Shown: one piece after another, positions 16,344 to 24,397 of the stretch
Numbering within the stretch: position 1 is the stretch's first letter
Layout of the letters: every line of letters starts with the position of its first letter
Assembly (NCBI GenBank): GCA_948847595.1
Contig: CAQOGY010000005.1
Location: forward strand, 186,001 to 250,000
Length of the DNA stretch: 64,000 bases
From: an uncultured Bacteroides sp.
Lineage (GTDB): Bacteria > Bacteroidota > Bacteroidia > Bacteroidales > Bacteroidaceae
Reading direction: 5' to 3'
The notes under the pieces: generated by a model
What the model was told of the DNA's origin: nothing
Databases searched by the model: none
The model's input: only the letters and a program-made list of their open reading frames with translations
Translations under genes and position numbers: made by a program

Positions 16344-16373
16344 CGGTTTTATATTTAATAACATTTCATTAGA

Positions 16374-16985
16374 CTATAAATCTTTCACATCACTCAGCGC
16401 AACCAGCTTATTTACAATAGCATAGATAGTCAGACCGGCAGCACTGTGTATTTGCAATTTTTTGCTAATATTTCTCCTGTGAGTGATGACTGTGTGAATG
16501 GACAAAAACAGTTTTTCCGCAATTTCCTTATTCGTCATTCCTTTCACCACACAGATTACAATTTCTCTCTCCCGTTGGCTGAGTGCATCCTGACTATCAG
16601 TTTCTTCTTCCTCAGAAGCCATATTCAGCAAACCTGCAATCTTCTTGGAAAGAATTTCCAAGTCATCAAAGATAGAAATAGACTCATCGTACTTGCTCAA
16701 CAAAGAAGCGTCTACAAAGGAAGTAACCAAAGCTATCACACGTATTCTTTTGCCGGATGTTTCTTCCCGGAACTTACCCACATCAAAATAATCACCAAAA
16801 GCCGGATTGACAATCAGCATATCAGGATACTGCGTCCGGACACAATCATTTAATGCCTCAACAGAAAGCAATTCAATGGGCTGTACTTTTACATTAGAAA
16901 GACGTTTCAAAGCGGCAGTCAATCCGCCACGAATAATCACAGATGTTTCGGCAATCGCAATTCGGATAACTTCATTATTTTTCAT
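16374..16985 (-). CDS. LuxR-family regulator with degenerate receiver domain
   Basis: 203 residues. The C-terminal LuxR/NarL helix-turn-helix is complete (LSQREREIVICVVKGMTNKEIAEKLFLSIHTV, about residues 137-195). The N-terminal domain has the receiver layout but the acidic pair is replaced (IAIAETS) and the phosphoacceptor position reads IVNP, Asn in place of Asp, so ordinary phosphorylation is unlikely. Its start overlaps the end of the upstream diiron protein gene by 11 bp, indicating one transcript. It may regulate in response to redox/NO stress sensed by or with that protein (inference). Confidence 0.87.
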   Translation of the reverse strand: MKNNEVIRIAIAETSVIIRGGLTAALKRLSNVKVQPIELLSVEALNDCVRTQYPDMLIVNPAFGDYFDVGKFREETSGKRIRVIALVTSFVDASLLSKYDESISIFDDLEILSKKIAGLLNMASEEEETDSQDALSQREREIVICVVKGMTNKEIAEKLFLSIHTVITHRRNISKKLQIHSAAGLTIYAIVNKLVALSDVKDL

Positions 16986-17679
16986 TTTCTCTAATCCTCC
17001 TTTCCAAGTTCAGAATAGCAGGAACAAAAATATAATCTTCTACCTTACAATGAGATTCCAAACCGGCCTCGCAAGCATAAATATCGAAAAGAGCGGCATT
17101 TAAAAGATTCTCATTGGCCTTGGCAGGACAATATTTAATAATAATATTCTTCAGTTCCGTCAACTTCTCTCCTACCTGGTCATGATGCTTGGAGAATGTA
17201 CTGATTTGATAATTCTTCGGAGCATTCCCCGCAATCAACGCATCGACATACTTGAATACGGTTTTCTCTTCATAATCCATGTGCTTACGTACTTCACGTG
17301 TATATTCATCGAAAAACCTCAGAATAAGAAAAGCGACGTCATCCTGTGAGCAGTCGATAGCCTCAATCAGCTTACGCCGTATGGCAGGAAGAGAAAAATC
17401 AAGGAAGTAACTATGCGCTTGTCGCAGGTAGTCTATCAATCCCGGTATGGAAATATTATCCTTATCACCATTCAGCCGTGAAAAGCCTTCAGCTATGAAA
17501 TTGACCACAATTAAAAAAGTCTGGCAGTCTACTCCGTTCTGTTCACAGACCTCTTTTACTGTTTTATCTCCGAAACCTAATGACAGCCCGAAGCGGCTCA
17601 TCACTTGCAATAAAGAATAGTCGTCACTGATAAGATCAATCATCTTGTCAGTTGATTTATATTTTTGTAAATTATCCAT
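16975..17679 (-). CDS. RIC-type diiron (hemerythrin) protein, ScdA/YtfE-like
   Basis: 234 residues. Residues 7-60 resemble the N-terminal ScdA domain (DUF542: DYSLLQVMSRFGLSLGFGDKTV). A hemerythrin-like four-helix domain follows, with diiron ligands in RQAHSYF, KHMDYEEKTVF, SKHHDQVGEKL and ESHCKVEDYIFVPAI. RIC proteins repair iron-sulfur clusters after oxidative or nitrosative damage; one residue feature differs here, as the usual Cys in the ScdA domain is replaced in LSLGFGDK. First gene of a two-gene operon with the LuxR-type regulator. Function by family; the redox role is likely but not proven. Confidence 0.85.
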   Translation of the reverse strand: MDNLQKYKSTDKMIDLISDDYSLLQVMSRFGLSLGFGDKTVKEVCEQNGVDCQTFLIVVNFIAEGFSRLNGDKDNISIPGLIDYLRQAHSYFLDFSLPAIRRKLIEAIDCSQDDVAFLILRFFDEYTREVRKHMDYEEKTVFKYVDALIAGNAPKNYQISTFSKHHDQVGEKLTELKNIIIKYCPAKANENLLNAALFDIYACEAGLESHCKVEDYIFVPAILNLERRIRENEK

Positions 17680-17835
17680 CGATACCTACTTTATATTAGA
17701 GACTGCAAAGAAACGGAATATTTCACGGATATACAATCATCATTTATAGGTATTTTGATTCTTTACAAATTGCTAAATACCAATTATATGCTACTATTTT
17801 GTGTCCCAAGTATAGGCGAGCATCTCTTTTTTTAG

Positions 17836-17843
17836 TAATTTTG
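17836..17843 (+). promoter_or_regulatory. -7 promoter box for AICAR formyltransferase gene
   Basis: TAATTTTG fits TAnnTTTG, 42 bp before the start codon. Confidence 0.5.
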
Positions 17844-17885
17844 TCGCTATCAATTTGTAATTAATAACTCGTAATAATTAATAAA

Positions 17886-19061
17886 ATGGCAAACGAACTC
17901 GAATTGAAATACGGCTGCAACCCTAACCAAAAGCCTGCCCGTATCTTCATGAAAGAAGGCGAACTCCCTATCGAAGTACTGAACGGACGTCCCGGTTACA
18001 TCAATCTGCTGGATGCATTCAACAGTTGGCAGTTAGTAAAAGAACTGAAAGAAGCTACCGGACTACCGGCTGCCGCTTCCTTCAAGCATGTCAGTCCGGC
18101 CGGCGCTGCCGTTGCAGTGGAAATGAGCGATACACTGAAAAAGATTTATTTCGTGGATGACGTGAAACTGTCGCCATTGGCAACAGCATACGCACGTGCA
18201 CGTGGCGCAGACCGAATGTCGTCTTACGGGGATTTTATCGCATTGTCCGATACTTGTGATGAAGAAACAGCACGTATCATCAACCGTGAAGTGTCTGACG
18301 GTGTTATTGCACCGGATTATACTCCCGAAGCCTTGGAAATTCTGAAGAATAAAAGAAAAGGCACCTATAATGTTATCAAGATGAATCCTGCTTATTGTCC
18401 TGCTCCTATCGAACACAAAGATGTTTTCGGCGTGACTTTCGAACAGGGAAGAAACGAACTGAAAATTGATGAAAGTCTTCTGAAAGAGATGCCCACAGCC
18501 AACAAAGAAATTCCGGCTGATGCCAAACGTGATTTGATTATTGCCTTAATCACTTTGAAATATACGCAGTCCAACTCCGTTTGCTATGCAAAAGACGGAC
18601 AGGCAATCGGTATCGGCGCAGGTCAGCAATCCCGTATTCATTGCACGCGTCTGGCGGGCAACAAAGCTGATATCTGGTATTTACGCCAACACCCGAAAGT
18701 GATGAACCTGCCATGGATTGACAAAATCCGTCGTGCCGACCGTGACAATACCATCGACGTATATATTTCAGAAGACCATGAAGACGTATTGGCAGACGGT
18801 ATTTGGCAACAGTTCTTTACTGAAAAGCCGGAAGTCCTGACTCACGAAGAAAAACGCGCCTGGTTGGATACCATGACTGGGGTAGCTTTAGGCTCGGATG
18901 CTTTCTTCCCGTTTGGAGATAATATAGAGAGAGCACACAAAAGCGGTGTCAGTTACATTGCGCAACCGGGCGGTTCTGTTCGTGACGACCATGTTATCAG
19001 CACTTGCGACAAGTATAATATGGCAATGGCATTTACGGGTATCCGCTTGTTCCACCATTAA
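17886..19061 (+). CDS. phosphoribosylaminoimidazolecarboxamide (AICAR) formyltransferase
   Basis: 391 residues, consisting of an AICARFT domain only: KYGCNPNQKPARI at the N-terminus, AASFKHVSPAGAAVA (catalytic Lys-His), AYARARGADRMSSYGDFIALSD, KYTQSNSVCYAKDGQAIGIGAGQQSR and the C-terminal PGGSVRDDHVISTCDKY. It uses 10-formyl-THF to formylate AICAR in purine synthesis. Unlike PurH it has no N-terminal IMP cyclohydrolase (MGS) domain, so IMP closure must come from another protein or a separate full PurH. Monocistronic with promoter box and a strong terminator. Confidence 0.92.
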   Translation: MANELELKYGCNPNQKPARIFMKEGELPIEVLNGRPGYINLLDAFNSWQLVKELKEATGLPAAASFKHVSPAGAAVAVEMSDTLKKIYFVDDVKLSPLATAYARARGADRMSSYGDFIALSDTCDEETARIINREVSDGVIAPDYTPEALEILKNKRKGTYNVIKMNPAYCPAPIEHKDVFGVTFEQGRNELKIDESLLKEMPTANKEIPADAKRDLIIALITLKYTQSNSVCYAKDGQAIGIGAGQQSRIHCTRLAGNKADIWYLRQHPKVMNLPWIDKIRRADRDNTIDVYISEDHEDVLADGIWQQFFTEKPEVLTHEEKRAWLDTMTGVALGSDAFFPFGDNIERAHKSGVSYIAQPGGSVRDDHVISTCDKYNMAMAFTGIRLFHH

Positions 19062-19144
19062 AAAAGCATCCCCTATAAAAGTGAAGATTTACAGTTGTTA
19101 ATCCCAACTTTTACCAATGTTAAAGTTAACTTCTTATTTTACAT

Positions 19145-19198
19145 ATCCCCATTTATAATGAGTATGAGACTGTTATTCCATTATAAATGGGGATTTCC
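19145..19198 (+). terminator. terminator after AICAR formyltransferase gene
   Basis: A 16-bp perfect stem, ATCCCCATTTATAATG (19145-19160) with CATTATAAATGGGGAT (19179-19194), then TTCC. Confidence 0.75.
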
Positions 19199-19216
19199 TA
19201 TTTCTAAAGGACACCC

Positions 19217-19224
19217 TATCTTTG
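19217..19224 (+). promoter_or_regulatory. -7 promoter box for flavodoxin
   Basis: TATCTTTG, 27 bp before the flavodoxin start codon. Confidence 0.65.
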
Positions 19225-19251
19225 CGGCATTACATTTAAAACAAAATCAAG

Positions 19252-19758
19252 ATGAATAAAATTGGAGTATTTTACGGTTCCACTACCGGAACAACAGAAG
19301 ACCTTGCCCGTCGAATTGCAGAGAAATTGGATGTTTCTTCGGAACATGTATTTGATGTATCCAAACTTACAGAAGCATTAGTAAATGAATATGATGTGTT
19401 AGTACTTGGTTCTTCCACATGGGGAGCAGGCGAACTTCAGGACGACTGGTATGACGGTGTGAAAGTTTTAAAGAAATGTGATTTGTCTCACAAATATGTA
19501 GCCTTGTTCGGTTGCGGTGATTCGGATTCTTATGCAGATACATTCTGTGACGCAATAGGAATTCTTTATGAAGATTTGAAAGATACCCGTTGCAAGTTCT
19601 GCGGTTCGGTAGATACGGCAGGATATACGTTCGACGCTTCCATCGCTGTTGTGGACGGTAAGTTCGCAGGGCTTCCGCTTGATGAAGTTAACGAAGACAA
19701 CCTGACAGACGAGCGTATCAGTGCATGGGCAGAACAAGTGAAACAAGAAATCAGTTAA
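19252..19758 (+). CDS. fldA: flavodoxin
   Basis: FMN electron carrier of 168 residues (long-chain flavodoxin). The phosphate loop FYGSTTGTTEDLA is at residues 6-18; the isoalloxazine contacts SSTWGAGELQDDW and GCGDSDSYADTFCDAIG follow. It can replace ferredoxin in low-iron conditions, feeding enzymes such as pyruvate oxidoreductases. It is followed 34 bp later by a DUF2023 gene, a pairing I associate with Bacteroidota. Confidence 0.95.
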   Translation: MNKIGVFYGSTTGTTEDLARRIAEKLDVSSEHVFDVSKLTEALVNEYDVLVLGSSTWGAGELQDDWYDGVKVLKKCDLSHKYVALFGCGDSDSYADTFCDAIGILYEDLKDTRCKFCGSVDTAGYTFDASIAVVDGKFAGLPLDEVNEDNLTDERISAWAEQVKQEIS

Positions 19759-19792
19759 CTTTACCTTTATATATTAAAGAATACTTTGCATC

Positions 19793-20155
19793 ATGGCTAC
19801 TGAAAGAATCATTCCCGGTGAAATCAGGATTTTCCTTAATCACATTTATGAGTTTAAGAAAGGCGTACGCAATATGGTACTTTATACAATGAGCAGAGAG
19901 CACGAAGAGTTTGCCATCCGCCGGTTGAAAAATCAAAAAATCAGTTATATGATACAAGAAGTAGGTACCAATAAAATCAACCTATTTTTTGGAAAGCCCG
20001 AATGTATGGAAGCTATGCGGCATATCATCATTCGCCCTTTGAATCAGCTGACCGCCGAAGAAGATTTTATTTTGGGAGCCATGCTGGGATATGACCTTTG
20101 CCAGCAATGCAAACGGTATTGCAGTAAAAAAGAAGGTATAAAGATTGCAGTGTAA
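19793..20155 (+). CDS. DUF2023 family protein
   Basis: 120 residues, small cytosolic protein, with no catalytic motif known to me. IRIFLNHIYEFKKGVRNMVL is the conserved start and YDLCQQCKRYCSKK the Cys-rich end; the four clustered Cys (CQQCKRYC) could bind a metal or be redox-active. It follows flavodoxin closely on the same strand, probably in one transcript, and may modulate or partner flavodoxin; this is inferred from position only. Confidence 0.78.
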   Translation: MATERIIPGEIRIFLNHIYEFKKGVRNMVLYTMSREHEEFAIRRLKNQKISYMIQEVGTNKINLFFGKPECMEAMRHIIIRPLNQLTAEEDFILGAMLGYDLCQQCKRYCSKKEGIKIAV

Positions 20156-20176
20156 GCGATAACCTTAACATAAGTT

Positions 20177-20184
20177 TAGCTTTG
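20177..20184 (+). promoter_or_regulatory. -7 promoter box for the DoxD-like gene
   Basis: TAGCTTTG fits TAnnTTTG. The predicted transcription start (about 20191) lies after the in-frame TTG at 20186, which rules that codon out as a start and supports the ATG at 20312. Confidence 0.55.
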
Positions 20185-20311
20185 TTTGTATGTGGTTTGT
20201 CTTGAGTGGAATCGTTTCTTTAAAAAAACAGGTATCCATCAGAACATTTTCCAATGGAAACTTGTTATACAAGAAACGATTCCCTCAATTACAACCAAAT
20301 CAAACATTGCA

Positions 20312-21334
20312 ATGAAGCAACAACAAGAACAACTCACCGCCTACACACTGGCCGGTATTTTCACCCTTTCGTTACGACTTATTGTCGGCTGGACTTATTT
20401 TTCAGCCTTTTGGCGAAGACTTGTCCTCGAAAACAAACTCATCCCGGATTCTGCCGGATACATCGGAGAAAAGTTTAATCACTTCCTTTCTAACTCACTA
20501 GGAATCAAACCTATCATTGAATATCTTGTCAGCACTCCCGATTTACTTTGGTGGGCAATGATCATCTTCACCATCGTCGAAGGTATAGTCGGATTATTGT
20601 ATATGTTCGGCTTCTTTACAAGATTGATGAGCATTGGTGTATTCAGCCTTGCATTCGGCATCCTGTTAGGCTCCGGCTGGTTGGGAACTACCTGTCTCGA
20701 TGAATGGCAAATAGGTATTTTAGGCGTATCGGCGGGATTTACTATCTTCCTTTCCGGTGGCAGCAAATATTCTTTGGATTATCTGTTACAATCCAAGTTG
20801 CCCAAAAACAAATGGTTGGTATGGATCACTTCCGGTGAACTTCCGTTGTCTATCAAACGATTTAGTAAAGTGGCAATCAGCGGTGCAGTCGTATTGTTCA
20901 TACTTGCGCTATACACCAATCAGGCTTTTCATAATGGTGTATGGGGGCCGTTACATAACAAATCCGTAAAACCCAAAATCGAACTCTCGGATGCAAAGAT
21001 TGATAATGGGACTCTCTCCTTTAAAGTATATCGTGTAGAAGGTGCCGACGTATACGGTTCTTTCCTTATAGGTATTACGCTAAAAGATGCCAATGCCAAA
21101 GTCGTGATTCAAAAGAATGGAGAAGAACTGTCACAATTCCCGCTTACCGATATAAAGAATGATTATGTAGCCAAAGTGGCTCCGGGCAAGCACAGTCTTA
21201 TTATTCCACTAGGCAGCAAAGCAACTCTAAACATCACAGACAATATGCTGAAGAACTTGCCTGAAGGTCAGTATGAACTAATTTTGACTGACATCAGTGG
21301 AACTGTATGGAAGCAAGATATGATTGTCAACTAA
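20312..21334 (+). CDS. DoxD/DoxA-domain membrane protein (TQO small-subunit-like)
   Basis: 340 residues from the ATG at 20312 (MKQQQEQLTAYTLAG). Residues about 10-180 contain four or five transmembrane helices of the DoxX/DoxD type (FTLSLRLIVGWTYFSAFWRR, GSGWLGTTCLDEWQIGILG); after another helix near 190-210, residues about 220-340 form a periplasmic DoxA-like beta domain (GADVYGSFLIGITLKDANAK). In archaea DoxDA is the thiosulfate:quinone oxidoreductase; in Bacteroides the substrate is unknown. A perfect terminator follows. Domain call fairly sure, reaction not. Confidence 0.82.
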   Translation: MKQQQEQLTAYTLAGIFTLSLRLIVGWTYFSAFWRRLVLENKLIPDSAGYIGEKFNHFLSNSLGIKPIIEYLVSTPDLLWWAMIIFTIVEGIVGLLYMFGFFTRLMSIGVFSLAFGILLGSGWLGTTCLDEWQIGILGVSAGFTIFLSGGSKYSLDYLLQSKLPKNKWLVWITSGELPLSIKRFSKVAISGAVVLFILALYTNQAFHNGVWGPLHNKSVKPKIELSDAKIDNGTLSFKVYRVEGADVYGSFLIGITLKDANAKVVIQKNGEELSQFPLTDIKNDYVAKVAPGKHSLIIPLGSKATLNITDNMLKNLPEGQYELILTDISGTVWKQDMIVN

Positions 21335-21360
21335 ATCAAAACAAACGATTTTAATAATAG

Positions 21361-21404
21361 AACGGCGCATATTAGATGAAAATAGCAGACTAATATGTGC
21401 CGTT
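21361..21404 (+). terminator. terminator after the DoxD-like gene
   Basis: A 15-bp stem, AACGGCGCATATTAG (21361-21375) with CTAATATGTGCCGTT (21390-21404), one G-U pair, then ATTCATTG. Confidence 0.75.
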
Positions 21405-21488
21405 ATTCATTGTATGAACTTCCTTTTATATTCAATTCAACAGCTTTCCTCATAGTTCTGAAGGCTATCTTTTTGATTTAGAATGAAT

Positions 21489-22598
21489 TTATATATTCTT
21501 TGCAACTCTAAATATCGTCTTATACCCTTCAGACCATTTTTTATCGGACAACCAATCCAAAAAGTTCAAGTCATGATTGTGTTTCTCAAAAACATATACA
21601 GTCAAGTTTGTTTTATTACATACATCGAACCGTGCTTACAAATCCAACACACTTTCTACAGGAACATTAGCATCATCTTTCCCATGAAACACATATATAG
21701 GAATATTTATTCTTAAAAGTCTAGTCTTGTTAGGTTCCAGACAGAAATGCTCCTTAAACCATTGAGACATAACATTAAAGTAGTTACTTTTTATCCATGC
21801 CCAATTATTTTCTGTTACACATTTCATTAAATAATCATGAAAAGGAGCTCGCATTCTCCTAATGTCACGAATATCAATAAGACTATCTTTTACAACATCC
21901 AACGATTCGAACGGTGCATTCTGAAATAGCTGTGATTTACAGGCAAGCACTTGTTTATCCGTATTCTCATATTCTTCGAAACTAATTGCCTTATCCCCAT
22001 TCCGGTCAAAAACAGCATTAACCATGTTCATTACTCCATATCCTTCATTCTGCCATTTTATAATATCAAACATATTGTCATGTGCATAACCATGCAATAG
22101 CAAGGCATCAATTTTGACATTTCCTCTTTCAACCACGATTGGAGCAATTATAGTCCCTTCACTTATTCCATATAGTATTATCTTACATTTCTTAAATCTC
22201 CGGTCTTTAAAAAGTGACAAAATCATCACTTCTATATCTTCTGCTTCCTACAACGGTCCATATTTAGCATATTTCACCGAATCCACTTCTACAAAGAACG
22301 GCGGCTTCTCTCCGGTTTTACACCCGCGTCTGTCATAAGTAAAAAAAGCAAGTCCCTGTTCACAAAAGCCCTTAGCCAATTCGTCATTATAATTAAACGT
22401 CGGACGTTTTGTCAAATAGGTACTCGGCCCTGTCCCCGAAATACAAAAAACAATAGTTGCGACGTCGTTGTCTGGCAAACAGATACGGGTATTGATTACT
22501 TCACCGTCTTCAAGTTTGACAGTTTTCACTTCAGATGTAAATGCCATAAGATTGAAACTCATCAAACTTATCAACATCAGGAATAATATTCGTTTCAT
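21489..22598 (-). pseudogene. alpha/beta hydrolase gene broken by two in-frame stop codons
   Basis: One reading frame of 370 codons starting at 22598 (signal peptide MKRILFLMLISLMSFNLMAF) is interrupted by TAG at 22248-22250 (after KYAKYGPL) and TAA at 21636-21638 (after VESVLDL), and would otherwise end at TAA 21489-21491. The middle part carries the nucleophile elbow GISEG, an EF-hand-like loop (DRNGDKAISFEEY) and the acid residue in FHGKDDANVP; the last 48 codons carry the likely catalytic His (EKHNHDLNF). No indel is present: all three segments share the frame. Most likely a decaying secreted peptidase/esterase gene; translational readthrough is the alternative. Locally AT-rich. Confidence 0.85.
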
Positions 22599-22996
22599 AA
22601 CATATTGTATTAAATTAGTTTATAGATATTAATGTCGACAGAACAAACAGAAAATTCAGCTACGCACTCTCCATTTTCTATATATGTCGACATTTAAACT
22701 TATTTATTACAAACAAGACGAAAAAATTTACGATTGATCATATACCTACAAATTACAATATTTACTGATTTTACTTTATGCAGTAAACATCCTTAATAAG
22801 AGTCTCAAAAAATGTATAAATACCAAAGGCTAACCTGCATACCTCAAATATATGCTTACTGATATGCACCTTTGTTAATTTTCTTTCCCATTCATTCCCT
22901 AAATCCACCCGTTTTAGCTTAAAATTACCTACATATATTGAATTTAAGAAACAACTATGCCTACTAATAGGTATTGCCACATTTTTTAACACCACC
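22599..22996. other. 398-bp gap with a long interrupted inverted repeat
   Basis: AATGTCGACA (22631-22640) faces TGTCGACATT (22685-22694), and inside them AGAAAAT faces ATTTTCT; each outer arm contains the palindrome TGTCGACA. It could be a hairpin in the leader of the hydrolase pseudogene or a two-site operator. The rest is AT-rich and shows no convincing gene; a 74-codon minus-strand frame (22771-22995) overlaps the porin promoter and is judged spurious. Confidence 0.45.
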
Positions 22997-23004
22997 TAAC
23001 TTTG
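22997..23004 (+). promoter_or_regulatory. -7 promoter box of the porin/imelysin/cytochrome operon
   Basis: TAACTTTG fits TAnnTTTG, with an ATTG-like box 20 bp upstream (22973-22976). It lies 23 bp before the ATG at 23028 and after an in-frame TTG-region start at 22974, so the downstream ATG is chosen. Confidence 0.6.
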
Positions 23005-23027
23005 CAGTCAATAAAATTATTAAAAAG

Positions 23028-24368
23028 ATGAGAAAAATAACTGCAATCGTTATTCTTTGTTTCCTCTCTTCTCTCACACTTTCAGCGCAGGAAACAACAG
23101 ATAATTCTAAAGACAGTAAATCTTCTTCTACGGAAGAATATACTAAATTCCGCTTTGGGGGATATGGTGAAATGGTCGCAAACTTCAAAGACTACGGTAT
23201 CAACCGCTTTTATGGCGGCAACGACGGTAATCCTAAGAAAAACAGGAACACAATCTCCATTCCCCGTTTTGTTGTAGCCTTTGATTACAAATTCAATTCC
23301 AAATGGATACTCGGTGCTGAGATTGAGTTTGAATCCGGTGGAACAGGTACTGCTTTCGAATTGGAAAATACAGAAAATGGTGAATACGAAACCGAAGTAG
23401 AAAAAGGTGGTGAAGTGGCTATTGAACAATTTCACATCACACGCCTGATTCATCGGTCTATCAATGTACGTGCCGGACATATCATCGTCCCGGTGGGCTT
23501 GACCAATGCCCACCATGAGCCGGTTAATTTCTTCGGAACTTCGCGCCCGGAAGGTGAAACCACCCTCCTGCCCTCTACCTGGCATGAGAACGGACTTGAA
23601 ATCTTCGGTTCCTTCGGAAAAGGTTATGCAAGTTTCGATTATCAGGCTATGGTCGTAGCGGGTCTGAATCCCAACGGCTTCGACCGTAACACATGGGTAG
23701 GCAGTGGTAAACAGGGAATCTTTGAAGAAGACAACTTTACTTCTCCCGCCTATGTATTCCGTTTGGATTATAAAGGAGTTCCGGGATTGCGTGTAGGCGC
23801 ATCCTTCTATTATTGCGCAGATGCAGGTTCCAATTCAGACAAGGAACAGACTTATTCAAGCTACGGAAAGATTCCGGTGCGTATCTATACGGCAGACGCA
23901 CAGTATCGCAATAAATACGTAATAGCACGCGGTAACGTTGTGTATGGGAATTTAGGAAACTCTTCAGGAGTAAGCCAGGCAAATGTCAAGTTATCGAATA
24001 AATCGCCTTACAGCCGTTTGGCTCCGGTAGCTAAGAATGCGATAAGTTATGCAGCTGAAGCCGGTATCAATATCCGTTCAGTATTCGGTGGCAGCAAGAA
24101 AATTCCGGTAATCTATCCATTTGCCCGTTACGAATACTATAATCCACAAGAAAAGGGAGAAAAAGGTCAGACAATGGAAAAACGCTGTCAGGTAAGTATG
24201 TGGACAGCAGGTTTGAACTGGTATGCTTTGCCCAATCTGGTAGTAAAGGCGGACTATGCGACACGTCAAATCGGAACAAACAAGATTTTCGGCGTATCCA
24301 AAGCCTACAACAGTGAAAACGAATTTTCTATCGGAATAGCCTATATAGGATGGTTTATCAAGAAATAA
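23028..24368 (+). CDS. outer-membrane porin, first gene of the envelope cytochrome operon
   Basis: 446 residues from the ATG at 23028. Signal peptide MRKITAIVILCFLSSLTLSAQ, then a low-complexity Ser/Asp/Lys spacer and a beta-barrel with alternating aromatic strands (FRFGGYGEMVANF, KWILGAEIEFESGG, NVRAGHIIVPVG, AFTGI-like repeats absent) ending in aromatic-rich FSIGIAYIGWFIKK typical of outer-membrane insertion signals. The G-x-x-x-PVGLTN segment is like phosphate-selective/OprO-type barrels. It probably lets a small anion or metal complex reach the periplasm for the downstream imelysin and heme proteins; substrate unknown. 29 bp to the next gene. Confidence 0.8.
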   Translation: MRKITAIVILCFLSSLTLSAQETTDNSKDSKSSSTEEYTKFRFGGYGEMVANFKDYGINRFYGGNDGNPKKNRNTISIPRFVVAFDYKFNSKWILGAEIEFESGGTGTAFELENTENGEYETEVEKGGEVAIEQFHITRLIHRSINVRAGHIIVPVGLTNAHHEPVNFFGTSRPEGETTLLPSTWHENGLEIFGSFGKGYASFDYQAMVVAGLNPNGFDRNTWVGSGKQGIFEEDNFTSPAYVFRLDYKGVPGLRVGASFYYCADAGSNSDKEQTYSSYGKIPVRIYTADAQYRNKYVIARGNVVYGNLGNSSGVSQANVKLSNKSPYSRLAPVAKNAISYAAEAGINIRSVFGGSKKIPVIYPFARYEYYNPQEKGEKGQTMEKRCQVSMWTAGLNWYALPNLVVKADYATRQIGTNKIFGVSKAYNSENEFSIGIAYIGWFIKK

Positions 24369-24397
24369 CAAATAATTAATTATTTAATTTAGATAAG

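Noticed and set aside
20186..20311. Longer N-terminus for the DoxD-like protein from TTG 20186
   Set aside because: The promoter box at 20177-20184 places the transcript start after this codon, and the added residues do not look like part of the domain.
22771..22995. 74-codon minus-strand frame in the gap before the first porin
   Set aside because: Overlaps the porin promoter, has no recognisable domain or RBS context, and lies in AT-rich DNA where such frames arise by chance.
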